Below are positions 43,948-53,097 of a stretch of 61,638 nt of DNA, piece by piece. Position 1 is the first letter of the stretch; each line of letters opens with the position of its first letter. The position numbers and the translations under genes were made by a program. A model generated the notes under the pieces. It was given only the letters and a program-made list of their open reading frames with translations. It did not search any database and had not been told where the DNA came from. This DNA is from a virus, in IMG/VR virus record IMGVR_UViG_3300046683_000206, positions 1 through 61,638 of that record; one strand, given 5' to 3'.

Positions 43948-44988
43948 TTAAACGTGCAAAGGTGGTTTTCTCGTCTTTGCAACGAATTGTTGCGCCGCTC
44001 CGTAGGGCGTGGCTGCGGGTCGTCGCGCAGCCGTACGAACCGGCGTGGGCGTGGGCGCGGGCCTCACCGTCGGCGCGGCAGTGACTGGCGCTGGTTCGGC
44101 TGGGACGATCGGCACGGCGCTGACCGGTTGAGGCAAGCGGCCAGAGCGCGGGGGCGGCTGCTGGACGGCACCGACGCCGCCACGAGCGGGACCGCCATTT
44201 CTTTGCGATCTGGCCTCTGCGGCGGTCATGCGTAGCGGGGTCGTGGTTGGCGGCGCGAATTCAGCAGCCTGCGGGACGGTGCCAGCCGTCTGTTCAACAG
44301 GGACCGCTGGCGCTGGCGGCGGGGTCAGCGAAGGGTTTGGTGCTGGCGCGGGCGGCGCAAGCAGAGCGTCGTGCGCCTTCTGCCAGGCCAGGTAGCCCTC
44401 GGGATCGAGTTTGATGTCGGGCATCGGTCCGTTCGGATCCACTTGCCCCTTCGCTGCGTCAGGGGCTGGCGGCGGCTTGTTCTTGTCCGCAATCGCTTGC
44501 CGGTCGCGTGCAGACTGCCACGCCACGTAGTCCTGCGGATGGGCCACAGGATCTGGCATCGGACCCTCGCCCTTGCTGATGTCTGGCGGGGGCGGGGGTG
44601 GGGCATTCGGGTCTGCCGCAGCGGCGGGCGGTGCGCCGGTCGTGTCTGGTGCGCCTGTCGCTGGTGGCGTACCCGTGGTGTCGGGCGCAGGGGGAGGATT
44701 GAACTGGTCCTGCATGCCCTTCTGGGCATCAGCGATCGCCTGAGTATTGGGCGTGTTCGTCGCGGTCGGGGAGTACGGCGCAGTCGGCGGCGCTGGCGTC
44801 GGCGTCGTGCCAAGGGTGCTGACCGGCTGCGCGCGGCGTGCGCCCATATAGGCGGCGGTATTACCGCCCGTGCCGACGAGGCCAGAAGCCTGGTTCATCG
44901 CCGTGGTGGTGCGCGGGGCCAGCGGTGCCGCTGGCGCGGTGACTCCCAGCGGTGCTGGTGCGCCTGCTCGACGTCCCGTGATTGCCAT
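43948..44988 (-). CDS. Pro/Ala-rich virion protein with repeated P-x-(D/G)-Y-x-x-W units
   Basis: 346 residues, starting MAITGRRAGAPAPLGVTAPA. TAAYMGARRAQP is shared with the downstream gene. HPQDYVAWQSAR and DPEGYLAWQKAH are two units of a short repeat spaced by Pro-rich linkers. Mostly disordered. CGGGAG precedes the start. No known domain. Confidence 0.62.
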   Translation of the reverse strand: MAITGRRAGAPAPLGVTAPAAPLAPRTTTAMNQASGLVGTGGNTAAYMGARRAQPVSTLGTTPTPAPPTAPYSPTATNTPNTQAIADAQKGMQDQFNPPPAPDTTGTPPATGAPDTTGAPPAAAADPNAPPPPPPDISKGEGPMPDPVAHPQDYVAWQSARDRQAIADKNKPPPAPDAAKGQVDPNGPMPDIKLDPEGYLAWQKAHDALLAPPAPAPNPSLTPPPAPAVPVEQTAGTVPQAAEFAPPTTTPLRMTAAEARSQRNGGPARGGVGAVQQPPPRSGRLPQPVSAVPIVPAEPAPVTAAPTVRPAPTPTPVRTAARRPAATPYGAAQQFVAKTRKPPLHV

Positions 44989-45023
44989 GCGAATCTCCCG
45001 AAGAGGCTGCGTGCCGGATACTA

Positions 45024-45407
45024 CTACGTTCCGAAAAGCACGGTGGAATTGACGAAGACCGAGATTCCAGGCGCACTGCCGCCGGTGATCGCTGCCGTGA
45101 TCTGCAGCATGAACGCGTCGAAGAACCCGGCGACCTCGAAAGTCATCGTGGTAGCTGTCGCAATGTTCACATTTTCAATCTCGATTTTTGCGAACCCGGT
45201 GTTGCCGACAATGCCGATTCCGGCAGGCTCTGCGCGCACGTTGAACACGCCAGCGGTCGAGTTCGGCTCAATCACCACCACGATGTAGTGACGGTTGGCG
45301 AACTCGACGTTCTGGTGCTGCGAACTGTAGTTGCCGGTCGCGGCCTTCTTTTGCGCCACGATGGTAGTGACTCGCTTGCGAGATCGCTGGTCGCCTGCTT
45401 CGCTCAT
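45024..45407 (-). CDS. Small beta-rich virion protein
   Basis: 127 residues, starting MSEAGDQRSRKRVTTIVAQK. A basic tail precedes a beta sandwich-like body (YIVVVIEPNSTAGVFNVRAE and later FVNSTVLFGT). It overlaps the upstream gene by ATGA. It may decorate the tail or head. Confidence 0.65.
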   Translation of the reverse strand: MSEAGDQRSRKRVTTIVAQKKAATGNYSSQHQNVEFANRHYIVVVIEPNSTAGVFNVRAEPAGIGIVGNTGFAKIEIENVNIATATTMTFEVAGFFDAFMLQITAAITGGSAPGISVFVNSTVLFGT

Positions 45408-46228
45408 GTAAATTGCACCAAGAAGACTTTTCCGCCCTGACAGAAGAAGCGATTTCTCCTGTTCGACAACGAGATCACCAGCGGTCCTGGGACGGTGTTG
45501 AACGTATAGCTCGCGTCACCGATCGACAGGTTCCCAGCCTTGCTCTTCGACGCAATGAACCACTCTCCCAACTGGTTCACCGCCAGCGGCAGGACGGTGT
45601 GATTCGCCGTCGATGCGACGTGGAACTCCATCCCTGACCACGGGAATGCGCCCGCGGCTGGCTGCGTCCAAGTGCCGTTCGGATTTACCACTACGCTCGA
45701 GGTGACATATACCTGCCAGCCTTGCTCTGGGCTGATGTAGGTGAAGCGCGCGATGTCGCCGGGATTGAACATCGAGATCTGGTTCGTGTAGCCGACGTTG
45801 TCGGGGACCATTCCGTTGATCAGTGCCTGGCTGGTCACAGTGAACTCATCAGGCGGCGCGGCGTCGTCGGTCGTGACGATCACGCACGACTCGGCGCTCG
45901 TGCCATTTGTTTCGTAGCCAGCGGCCTGCACCGCGACGTAGCACGGCGGATCGCCAACGCTGGGGTGCGCTGGCAGCGTGACCTTGACGTAGCCGCCGGT
46001 GTTGATCAGCGGTGACAGGTCGATCAGCGCATTGCGCGAGTTTGGGGTGAGGATGACGTTGCTCGAGGTGACCGGCAGCAAAAAGATTTGGTTGAAAGCC
46101 GCCTCTATCGCTTGCAGTTCTCCGTTGAACAGGTCAGTGTCTTCCGGCCCATCAGCAGGCGCACTCGGCTTGATCAGCGAGAACGGTGCGACGCCGACCG
46201 GCACGTACAGTTGTTGACTGACGCCCAT
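45404..46228 (-). CDS. Tail-associated protein, tandem paralogue B
   Basis: 274 residues, starting MGVSQQLYVPVGVAPFSLIK; the ATG shares a base with the upstream stop (TGATG). IEAAFNQIFLL, PNSRNALIDLS and LPAHPSVGDPP align with IEAAFNSLSNF, GNSQRNVLIDLS and LPQNPTIGDPA in the upstream gene, so the two arose by tandem duplication. Beta-rich, ending RNRFFCQGGKVFLVQFT. Probably part of the tail hub or a fibre base. Confidence 0.68.
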   Translation of the reverse strand: MGVSQQLYVPVGVAPFSLIKPSAPADGPEDTDLFNGELQAIEAAFNQIFLLPVTSSNVILTPNSRNALIDLSPLINTGGYVKVTLPAHPSVGDPPCYVAVQAAGYETNGTSAESCVIVTTDDAAPPDEFTVTSQALINGMVPDNVGYTNQISMFNPGDIARFTYISPEQGWQVYVTSSVVVNPNGTWTQPAAGAFPWSGMEFHVASTANHTVLPLAVNQLGEWFIASKSKAGNLSIGDASYTFNTVPGPLVISLSNRRNRFFCQGGKVFLVQFT

Positions 46229-47004
46229 CAGGTAGTCACCACGAAATTGTTCACGGCTATACAAGTGAACCTGTAGTTCACATTGGGCGGCGGGGACGAA
46301 ACCGTGAACGCGCCCGTGACTCCGTTGAAGGTCTGCGCGCCGCTACTTGTTACCAAGCTCACCGGAACCGAACCGGGCAATACCTGGAACGACGCCCACA
46401 GACCGGGCTTGTTGATGCCGGTCAACTTGATCTGCGTGTTCGTGATGGTCGATGTGTCGATGAGGCTTTCCAATCCGTGGAAGCAGTGGACGTAGTTCGG
46501 ATCCCACGACTGCACCGTCAAGACTCCCAACGGTGCCACGTAACTTGTGATGAGGCTTTCAGCGATCACCCAGCCGTAGGTGCCGCCGACAAACAGCATC
46601 GTGAGCGTGTCGCCAGCGTTGGTGAGGAACGGCAGGCCGTCGAGCGACGCGATCGTGGGGATGCCCATGATGTTCTTGCCATCGGCAGTGACGACCACGA
46701 CGCTCGACTGTGCCTGCGCGACCGACGAGTAGCCGCTGCGCGACACCGAGACACGCACTGCCGGATCGCCTATCGTCGGGTTCTGCGGCAGCGTGCAGGT
46801 CAACCAAGAACCCGGAGTCGTGGCTGATAGGTCGATCAGGACATTGCGCTGGCTGTTGCCGAAGGCATACGACGACGAGGAGTTGTCGAAGTTACTGAGC
46901 GAGTTGAACGCCGCTTCGATCAGCAGCAGGTTCGCGTTGACGTCGCTGTTCTTGACCGGCGCGTAGGGCTGGACGAGTTGCGGGCTGAACAGTTCGACGG
47001 TCAC
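46228..47004 (-). CDS. Tail-associated protein, tandem paralogue A
   Basis: 258 residues from GTG (VTVELFSPQLVQPYAPVKNS), chosen because GGAG lies 8 nt upstream and it begins 2 nt after the preceding stop. It shares the IEAAFN, NxxRNxLIDLS and LPxxPxxGDP motifs with the next gene. Beta-rich, ending in strands (YRFTCIAVNNFVVTT). Confidence 0.68.
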   Translation of the reverse strand: MTVELFSPQLVQPYAPVKNSDVNANLLLIEAAFNSLSNFDNSSSSYAFGNSQRNVLIDLSATTPGSWLTCTLPQNPTIGDPAVRVSVSRSGYSSVAQAQSSVVVVTADGKNIMGIPTIASLDGLPFLTNAGDTLTMLFVGGTYGWVIAESLITSYVAPLGVLTVQSWDPNYVHCFHGLESLIDTSTITNTQIKLTGINKPGLWASFQVLPGSVPVSLVTSSGAQTFNGVTGAFTVSSPPPNVNYRFTCIAVNNFVVTT

Positions 47005-47006
47005 GG

Positions 47007-49613
47007 CTATCTCCAGGTGCGACGGGTACGCAGCGCAAGCGACAGTTGTACGGCCTGCGCCGTGTGCGAGAAGGCGATGTCGGACGATCCCTTGAACCGG
47101 ATCGAGATGCCGACGCCGGAGCCGTGCAGCGTCTTCTTCAGCACGTTCTTGCCAGCCCCGCCGTAGAAGCCGACACCGTACACAGAGTTCTGGTCGAATC
47201 CAGACGTCGACAGCAGGTCGGTCACGTTCTCCATCACCTCGGTGTTGCGATAGCCTGGCCCGTCGTCGTACTCCGCACCCAGAGACAGGTTGGAGAATGC
47301 ATCGGCCCCGATCACGTCGATATGCATGCGCCGGTAGCACTTCTCGTTGTTGACCGCTTGCGTGCCGTAGTAAAACTGCGTCTGCGCCTCGAAATCGACC
47401 GGATTGCCGACGATGCCGAACGCGCCGCCCGTGTCGTCCTCGTACACGTAGCCGTCGGCGCAGCAGAAGAAGATGCGCTCTGGCGGCGGCGTGTCGTGGT
47501 TGCCTGGCGCAATCGTCGACGATGCCGACCAGAAGTTTCTTGGTGTGTTCACCTCGGCCCTAATGACGATTCCGAGCAACGTGCCGTTGACGTACACGTA
47601 GGATCCACCCAGATCATTCGGCTTCGCCCATTTATCGGGATCGATCTGGACGTCGGTGATCACCACGGTGTTGATGGAATCTGGATCGCCCGCCGCTATG
47701 GGTTGCCCGCGCACAAGTTTGCAACTCTCGCTGCCGTCCCAGTTCTTGAGCGTATCGCCCACGTTGACGGTGCCGCCGCTGGACTGTATCGACAGCGTCG
47801 AGCCAAGGTCGTATTCGCACTTGCCCAATCCCTTGAGATCTTTGCCGACGATGCAGAACGTGAAGCACACGCCCTTGTCGAAGTACAGGCGATAAAAACT
47901 GTGGTCGCGCTGGATCGTTGCCTCGACCGCACCGAAGCCGGTCGACATGTACGCCTTGAGCAGCGAGTTGATTGCTTGCGACAGGCTGTTGCCGTTGTAG
48001 TTGCCGAAGTTCGCGCTCTGGTCGTAAAAGTTCACGCCCTCGTCGGTCAGGAAGCAGACGCCGCCGATCGGCTGCGCGGTATTCGGATACGCGCCAGCCT
48101 CGGTGTTGAGGTCGCGCATTTGGAAGTTTTCGTTCACGTCGCCGTACATGATCCGCAAGCGGTGCTGCGTCGTGACGATCATTGTGTTGTTGATGTTGCC
48201 GATCAGGTTGGTGACGTCGTCTCCCAATGTCCGCTGATCGGCACCAACGACCCAGTTCGTCGGCGTCTGGTAGCCAGAGTGCAGAAGGTTGCCGCCAGGG
48301 TACGCGAGCCATAGGTGATCGTGCGACACCTCGATGCGGTTTGGCGTGTCGGTGCCGTAGCCGACCGGGTCGTAGTTGAAGTGAGCTTGGTCCAGACCCT
48401 GACCGGTGAGGATCGGCGTGAAGCGGATGTTGGTCGGATTGCCGTAGCCGCTGGGATTGGAAAGCTCAAACGCGGTCCCTACCGTGGTGATGCCATACAT
48501 CCGCACGTTGCCGCCGATGCCGGTGAAGTTCCAGCGCTTCATTCGGTAGGTGCCGTTCGCCGGAAGCTTGTTGTCGACCTGCACAAGTCCTGGCCCGCCA
48601 CCGGCTGGCGTCACCATGCAAGTGATACTGTTTACCATCATCCCCTGCCCGCCGGGGAATGGCCCGCCGATAACGGCGTCGGTGCAGAAGTACCCGAACG
48701 CGTCGCCACCGCCAACGGTTGCACCCATGATGACGACCGAATATACGACGCACGAAATCAGTCCGGTATTCGTATCGACAACCGTCGCCCCCGGCTTCAA
48801 ATCGGTGCTGTTCAGCGCCAAGAAATAAACGCGAACCCCAAGAGGCAACTGCTCCCAACTCTGCGGTATGGTGCCACCCTCTGTGACGAACAGGCACGCC
48901 CCGGTGTCGTCAACCTTGTCGCGGATCGCGTAGATGCTGCCGTTCCAATCAAACACCGCGCGCGACGGCCCTGCGAACGTGCTGTCGCCAACCGGCAGTA
49001 TGTAACTGCGGGCGACCTTGCGCGCCAGCGAGATGTAGTAGCGCGACTTGCCCAAATCCTTCAGGTACGTCGCTGGCCCGCTCGTCACTGCGAAACTCGC
49101 CACCGGGCCTGGGAACAAAGCGCCCTTGTATAAAGATGTACCTGTCGGGTAGTTCACGACGTCAGGAAACTGATCGGTGAAGGCGAGGTTGTCGTAACTC
49201 GTCGAGACCAGCGACTTCACCACGTTCGTCAGCACGATGTAGTCCTGCGTGCCGATCGTCTCCCAGCCAAGGAAATACGGGCCTACAGCAGTCGCTCCAT
49301 TGGTTTTTTGGTTGATCTGCTGGCCGATAACCGTCGGGTTGTTCGCGGTGTTCGTGCGCGTGATCGGATACAGCACGTAGAGGAATGCACTCGGTTGGCG
49401 GTGCCCGTCGAGCGGCTCGCAGCCGATCTTGCTGCGGTAGCCGCCCGCGTAGTTCGGTTCGTAGTTCTTGCAGAAGAGCAGTTTCGCCGGATCGCCAATC
49501 GCCGCGACCTCTTCAATCGACAGCCCGCCGCCGAGCGCGAATTTCTCAGAGGAGTTGTTGTCCTGCTGCGGGAATCCGATATCGGCGCGGAACTGGGTGA
49601 GAGACTTGCTCAT
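47007..49613 (-). CDS. Tail nozzle/tubular or DNA-stabilisation-type protein
   Basis: 868 residues, starting MSKSLTQFRADIGFPQQDNN. YAGGYRSKIGCEPLDGHRQP near the N terminus is the type of segment seen in podovirus tail-nozzle and packaged-DNA-stabilisation proteins, which close the portal channel after packaging. Long beta-propeller-like body (for example HDHLWLAYPGGNLLHSGY). Size is close to T7 gp12-like nozzles. It follows the connector gene with ATGA overlap. Confidence 0.7.
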   Translation of the reverse strand: MSKSLTQFRADIGFPQQDNNSSEKFALGGGLSIEEVAAIGDPAKLLFCKNYEPNYAGGYRSKIGCEPLDGHRQPSAFLYVLYPITRTNTANNPTVIGQQINQKTNGATAVGPYFLGWETIGTQDYIVLTNVVKSLVSTSYDNLAFTDQFPDVVNYPTGTSLYKGALFPGPVASFAVTSGPATYLKDLGKSRYYISLARKVARSYILPVGDSTFAGPSRAVFDWNGSIYAIRDKVDDTGACLFVTEGGTIPQSWEQLPLGVRVYFLALNSTDLKPGATVVDTNTGLISCVVYSVVIMGATVGGGDAFGYFCTDAVIGGPFPGGQGMMVNSITCMVTPAGGGPGLVQVDNKLPANGTYRMKRWNFTGIGGNVRMYGITTVGTAFELSNPSGYGNPTNIRFTPILTGQGLDQAHFNYDPVGYGTDTPNRIEVSHDHLWLAYPGGNLLHSGYQTPTNWVVGADQRTLGDDVTNLIGNINNTMIVTTQHRLRIMYGDVNENFQMRDLNTEAGAYPNTAQPIGGVCFLTDEGVNFYDQSANFGNYNGNSLSQAINSLLKAYMSTGFGAVEATIQRDHSFYRLYFDKGVCFTFCIVGKDLKGLGKCEYDLGSTLSIQSSGGTVNVGDTLKNWDGSESCKLVRGQPIAAGDPDSINTVVITDVQIDPDKWAKPNDLGGSYVYVNGTLLGIVIRAEVNTPRNFWSASSTIAPGNHDTPPPERIFFCCADGYVYEDDTGGAFGIVGNPVDFEAQTQFYYGTQAVNNEKCYRRMHIDVIGADAFSNLSLGAEYDDGPGYRNTEVMENVTDLLSTSGFDQNSVYGVGFYGGAGKNVLKKTLHGSGVGISIRFKGSSDIAFSHTAQAVQLSLALRTRRTWR

Positions 49614-50494
49614 TCGGTCTCGACCGTCATCGGCACGTCGTTCTCCGACACGCGATCATGTTCCATGCCGGGAAGCTGATCGGCGCGCATTTCCTCGAGC
49701 AAATCCTGATACTCCGCGAGCGCGGCCTGCATCACTTCGGTCGCGCCCTCGACTTCGGCCCAGATGATCTTCGCGCGCACGATGATGATGCGCGCCGACT
49801 CGTAGCGAAGCGGTGCCGTGGGGGTGCCGATGCCAAGGCGCAACTGGTTCCACGTCAGCCCGCTCGATGGTTGCTGCAGAACGATCGGCGGCACGACGTT
49901 CATGAACGTGTCGTTCCACGCGATCCCGCGCACGATGGGCGACATATCGCCCGCAGCGATCATGCGAAGTGGCCGCGCCCAGCATTCGTACCGGAACAGC
50001 GTCTGGTCCTTCATCACCGTCGAGACGATGATGTTGCCCGCGGGCGTCTGCGAGAAGAACGGCGGCGAGTTGCTGATCGACTTCGGCGGGCCTTGCCACT
50101 GCGACTCAAACAGCCGCCACGGTTGATACTTCGGGCGGTTGATCAGGCCAGGCTTGTCGTAGTTGAAAACCAGCGACTCGCGATCCATCTTGCGAAACTG
50201 GAACAGGTTCTGCTGGCCGGTCTGACCGGGAGGGACCACGCCGCTCAGGCCGCGGTACATCGGCGTCGGCAGGATGTCGAACCCCGGTGCGAGTTGCGCG
50301 TTGAAGTGACGCCAGAGAAATTTCCAGTTGTGGTGCAGGTTCTGGATCTCGTAGTCCGCGTCCGCAACCATCGCGCAGACGCGGGCCGATTCCGAACTGC
50401 TCGTCCCTCCGGGGACGATGTTCGTCAGCAACTGACCGCCGTTGATCCCCAACTCGACGATGAACTGGTTGCAGAGGTCGAGATAGGTGATCAT
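49610..50494 (-). CDS. Head-tail connector/adaptor protein
   Basis: 294 residues, starting MITYLDLCNQFIVELGINGG. Helical N-terminal part with ADADYEIQNLHHNWKFLWRH and a C-terminal helix (ALAEYQDLLEEMRADQLPGM) suggest the adaptor class that docks under the portal (tail tubular A or SU10-type adaptor). Position directly before the nozzle gene supports this. Confidence 0.7.
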   Translation of the reverse strand: MITYLDLCNQFIVELGINGGQLLTNIVPGGTSSSESARVCAMVADADYEIQNLHHNWKFLWRHFNAQLAPGFDILPTPMYRGLSGVVPPGQTGQQNLFQFRKMDRESLVFNYDKPGLINRPKYQPWRLFESQWQGPPKSISNSPPFFSQTPAGNIIVSTVMKDQTLFRYECWARPLRMIAAGDMSPIVRGIAWNDTFMNVVPPIVLQQPSSGLTWNQLRLGIGTPTAPLRYESARIIIVRAKIIWAEVEGATEVMQAALAEYQDLLEEMRADQLPGMEHDRVSENDVPMTVETE

Positions 50495-50509
50495 GGCGGC
50501 GGTCCTCGA

Positions 50510-50902
50510 TTACTTGCGCTTTGCTGCCTTCTTCCGCTTGACGGTTTTCTTGACGACCTTCTTGCCCTCGGGCGTGTCTTCCTCGACCTCTTCCTCGACT
50601 TCCTCTTCTTCTTCGTCCGGTAGTCCCTGGTCTGGGACGTTTGCCTCAACAGGAGGAAGCGAGTTGTCAGCCTCGGGCAGTATCGGCGACAGCACGAACG
50701 GATGCGGCAGTGCTTCCTGCGGCAGCGTCACCTTCATGTCCAGCACCTGATCATCCGGCGCGAGCGCCTGTCCAGACTGGATGAGCAACTCGTCTTCGCG
50801 CCAGACTTCTTCCGGCACCTCGACGCCTTGCGGGGTGTAGTACTTGCCGTCCCAGTGCCATTTGAAGCGGTGAGCTCCGGGTGAGTGTTTTGCAGTTTCC
50901 AT
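50510..50902 (-). CDS. Virion-region protein with acidic then basic tail
   Basis: 130 residues, starting METAKHSPGAHRFKWHWDGK. A compact Trp-rich N-terminal part is followed by an acidic run (DEEEEEVEEEVEED) and a lysine-rich end (KKVVKKTVKRKKAAKRK). The opposed charges may let chains pair or contact DNA. No family recognised. GGAGG before the ATG. Confidence 0.66.
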   Translation of the reverse strand: METAKHSPGAHRFKWHWDGKYYTPQGVEVPEEVWREDELLIQSGQALAPDDQVLDMKVTLPQEALPHPFVLSPILPEADNSLPPVEANVPDQGLPDEEEEEVEEEVEEDTPEGKKVVKKTVKRKKAAKRK

Positions 50903-50905
50903 GAC

Positions 50906-51172
50906 CTACCTCCGAGAGAGTGACAGACGATCCTCGTCGTCGCCCTGGTCGGCCATGCACTGACGGAATGCAACGCCGTCGGCTATGGTCGGCTTGCGGA
51001 GCTCGCGAGGGAGTTTGAAGCCGACGCATGCGACGTCGCCTGCGGGCATGGGTGTTGCGTTGTCGCCAGCGAGCTTCTCGTTCGTATCGAGCGTGTAGTC
51101 GCGGCCTGGATAGTTCTGCTCTTCCTGAACCTCACCGATCGCGTAACCGAGCGTCAACGTGGTCTTGCTCAT
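50906..51172 (-). CDS. Small hypothetical virion-region protein
   Basis: 88 residues, starting MSKTTLTLGYAIGEVQEEQN. A short beta start is followed by a polar region; it ends ADQGDDEDRLSLSRR. TTGGAGAA precedes the ATG. It is the first gene after the terminator at 51188-51222. Confidence 0.62.
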   Translation of the reverse strand: MSKTTLTLGYAIGEVQEEQNYPGRDYTLDTNEKLAGDNATPMPAGDVACVGFKLPRELRKPTIADGVAFRQCMADQGDDEDRLSLSRR

Positions 51173-51187
51173 GTCGATTCTCCAAAG

Positions 51188-51222
51188 TAAAAACCGGGTC
51201 GCACCTGACGGAAACGACCCGG
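51188..51222 (-). terminator. Intrinsic terminator inside the late block
   Basis: On the minus strand CCGGGTCG (51222-51215) pairs perfectly with CGACCCGG (51201-51194) around a 13-nt loop, followed at once by TTTTT. It lies between the 91-residue gene and the 88-residue gene, downstream of scaffold, capsid and decoration genes. It would reduce expression of later tail genes relative to capsid. Confidence 0.8.
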
Positions 51223-51250
51223 CCCACCACCCCGACGTGGCGTTGCTCGA

Positions 51251-51526
51251 TCAGCCGAAGCGCGTGCCGCGAGGCGCGGACGTCTTCGGGTGCTGCATGT
51301 GAATCTGCCCACCACCCTCGTTGTCCGCGCCGATGTCTTCCGGCGTGACGTCGTGGATGCCCTTGCGCATGCCCAGACCGTCGGTCAGCGACTGACCTTC
51401 GGCGTCGGACGAGATCAAGGTCTTGACGCGCGGACCCGGCATTGCCGGATCGACGTTGGAGTGTTCCGTATCGCCAGCGTTGTTGCCGCCGGGATACGTC
51501 ATCTTGGTGCCGCGCTCGCTTGCCAT
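51251..51526 (-). CDS. Small hypothetical virion-region protein
   Basis: 91 residues, starting MASERGTKMTYPGGNNAGDT. Gly/Asp/Thr-rich and probably flexible, with LTDGLGMRKGIHDVTPEDIG. AGGAGAAGC precedes the ATG. It may be an accessory head protein given its place after the capsid genes. Confidence 0.62.
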   Translation of the reverse strand: MASERGTKMTYPGGNNAGDTEHSNVDPAMPGPRVKTLISSDAEGQSLTDGLGMRKGIHDVTPEDIGADNEGGGQIHMQHPKTSAPRGTRFG

Positions 51527-51565
51527 GTTGCTTCTCCTACGAAGTTGAGTTGGTCGGGTCTCAGA

Positions 51566-52036
51566 TTACCAGTACCGGAAGGTAACCACGAGAAGGCCAG
51601 CGCCCACCGGGGAGCCGACACCGACAGCCGTCGCGAACCGCAGTGCTGGGACCACGTTGACGGTGTCGCCATCAGCGAGCAGATCGATGAAGCCCTTGTT
51701 GGTGGCCGACGGTGCCGCCTGCGGGTTGTACGTAGCGACGCGGATGTCGTTGTCTGCCGTCCCCCACGCGGTGTTGATCGCAATGGTGCCGGTAGCCGCG
51801 CCCGTGCCGATATTGCCGCTGACGAACTTACCCGGTGTTCCGACGGTTCCGATCAGCAACTGCGCTGGCGTCGTGACGTTGCCGAACGCCGTTGTGGCAC
51901 CGATCGAATAGTTCTCGACCGCGGCGAAGCGAACACCCCTATGCGTCGGCGGACGAACGAAGCCGAGAACCGCAGCAGCGTTCGTGACGGCGAAGAGATA
52001 GGTCTCAAAAAAGTTGTTGGAGTTGTCGTAGCTCAT
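51566..52036 (-). CDS. Probable head decoration protein
   Basis: 156 residues, starting MSYDNSNNFFETYLFAVTNA; this ATG overlaps the capsid stop (ATGA) and is preferred over an in-frame ATG at 52051. The body is beta-rich with Gly/Thr/Ala loops (GTVGTPGKFVSGNIGTGAAT) and ends LLVVTFRYW. Position right after the major capsid gene suggests a cement protein that stabilises the expanded head. Confidence 0.66.
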   Translation of the reverse strand: MSYDNSNNFFETYLFAVTNAAAVLGFVRPPTHRGVRFAAVENYSIGATTAFGNVTTPAQLLIGTVGTPGKFVSGNIGTGAATGTIAINTAWGTADNDIRVATYNPQAAPSATNKGFIDLLADGDTVNVVPALRFATAVGVGSPVGAGLLVVTFRYW

Positions 52037-53058
52037 GTCGTCGAGTCCCATTTCAGGATACGCGCATTCGGAAAGTCCGTCGCAGTCGAGTCACCCTGCG
52101 TGCGTCCGTAACCGAGCAAAGCGTACCATGCAACTCCCTTGCTGCGACCGAAGTCGGTCGGGATTTTGCCGCGGATCTCTTCCGGCACCGCGATGGCTTC
52201 GGCCACCGTGTCTTCACCGAAGAAGAAAATCCAGTCGGAGAGGCCAGCGGACCACGGGCCTGGCGTGTCAGTCTGCGGGTTGAAGTTCGCCGCCGACGTT
52301 CCGGATTCCGCACCGCCCCTCGGGATGTGCGTCTGCTCGACGAAGCGCAGGTTGTAGAAGCGCCCGATCTCGCCGTTCATGATCATCTGGAAGCCGGTCT
52401 CGGTGTACTGATAGACCGCCTCGAGACCTTCCGGCGCGATGCCCTTGAGCGTTGCGAACGTGGTCGGACGACCGATGCAGTAGTAGTCATCACCGACGAA
52501 CGCCGGGATGTTCCGCTCCTTCATCGTGTCGACGATGATGCGGACGTGCGACTTGCCGAACGCGACGCCGTTGACGACACCGACGGCACCACCAGGACTC
52601 GCGTTAAACGTGACCGCGCTCGCCGTGGTCGCGCCGCACTTCATGCCGGTAGTGTTGAACTGCGTCCAGGCCGCGATGTCGAGAGCCTGTTTGCAATCGT
52701 GCTTGAGAACACGATGGATGATTTCCTGCACCGGGTGCTGCGACAGGTTGTCGAGCTTCGCGGTGTACGGAACGCTGTTGCCGAATTCGGTCAGCGTCAG
52801 AGTCTTCTGGTTGATGACGAAGTTCGTCTCGGGCATCGCTGTCGTTTCGTTCAGCGGCGCACCTTTTGTCTGCACCCGGCTGTACACGTTCCATGAGAAC
52901 TTGTCGCCGCGCTGCAGTCCCTTGTCTGTCGCATCTTTCGCGTCGCAGAACTGCCGGAATTTCACGACCGGCAACACTGCCATGCGAAGGACGTTCGACA
53001 ACTCGGGCGAATACATGTATCCGCCGAGCGAGTTCACGCCCCACAATTGACCAGCCAT
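52033..53058 (-). CDS. Major capsid protein, N4-gp56-like
   Basis: 341 residues, starting MAGQLWGVNSLGGYMYSPEL. It would form the icosahedral shell with the HK97-type fold. LTLTEFGNSVPYTAKLDNLS, then QEIIHRVLKHDCKQALDIAA, match my recollection of the N4-gp56 family of capsid proteins, as do the length and the absence of an N-terminal protease-cleaved domain. The gene follows a scaffold-like gene and precedes a decoration-like gene, the usual order. GGGAG precedes the ATG. Confidence 0.85.
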   Translation of the reverse strand: MAGQLWGVNSLGGYMYSPELSNVLRMAVLPVVKFRQFCDAKDATDKGLQRGDKFSWNVYSRVQTKGAPLNETTAMPETNFVINQKTLTLTEFGNSVPYTAKLDNLSQHPVQEIIHRVLKHDCKQALDIAAWTQFNTTGMKCGATTASAVTFNASPGGAVGVVNGVAFGKSHVRIIVDTMKERNIPAFVGDDYYCIGRPTTFATLKGIAPEGLEAVYQYTETGFQMIMNGEIGRFYNLRFVEQTHIPRGGAESGTSAANFNPQTDTPGPWSAGLSDWIFFFGEDTVAEAIAVPEEIRGKIPTDFGRSKGVAWYALLGYGRTQGDSTATDFPNARILKWDSTT

Positions 53059-53097
53059 TGAGCTATCTCCCGTTGAGATCGCCCGCTGGCTTACCCG

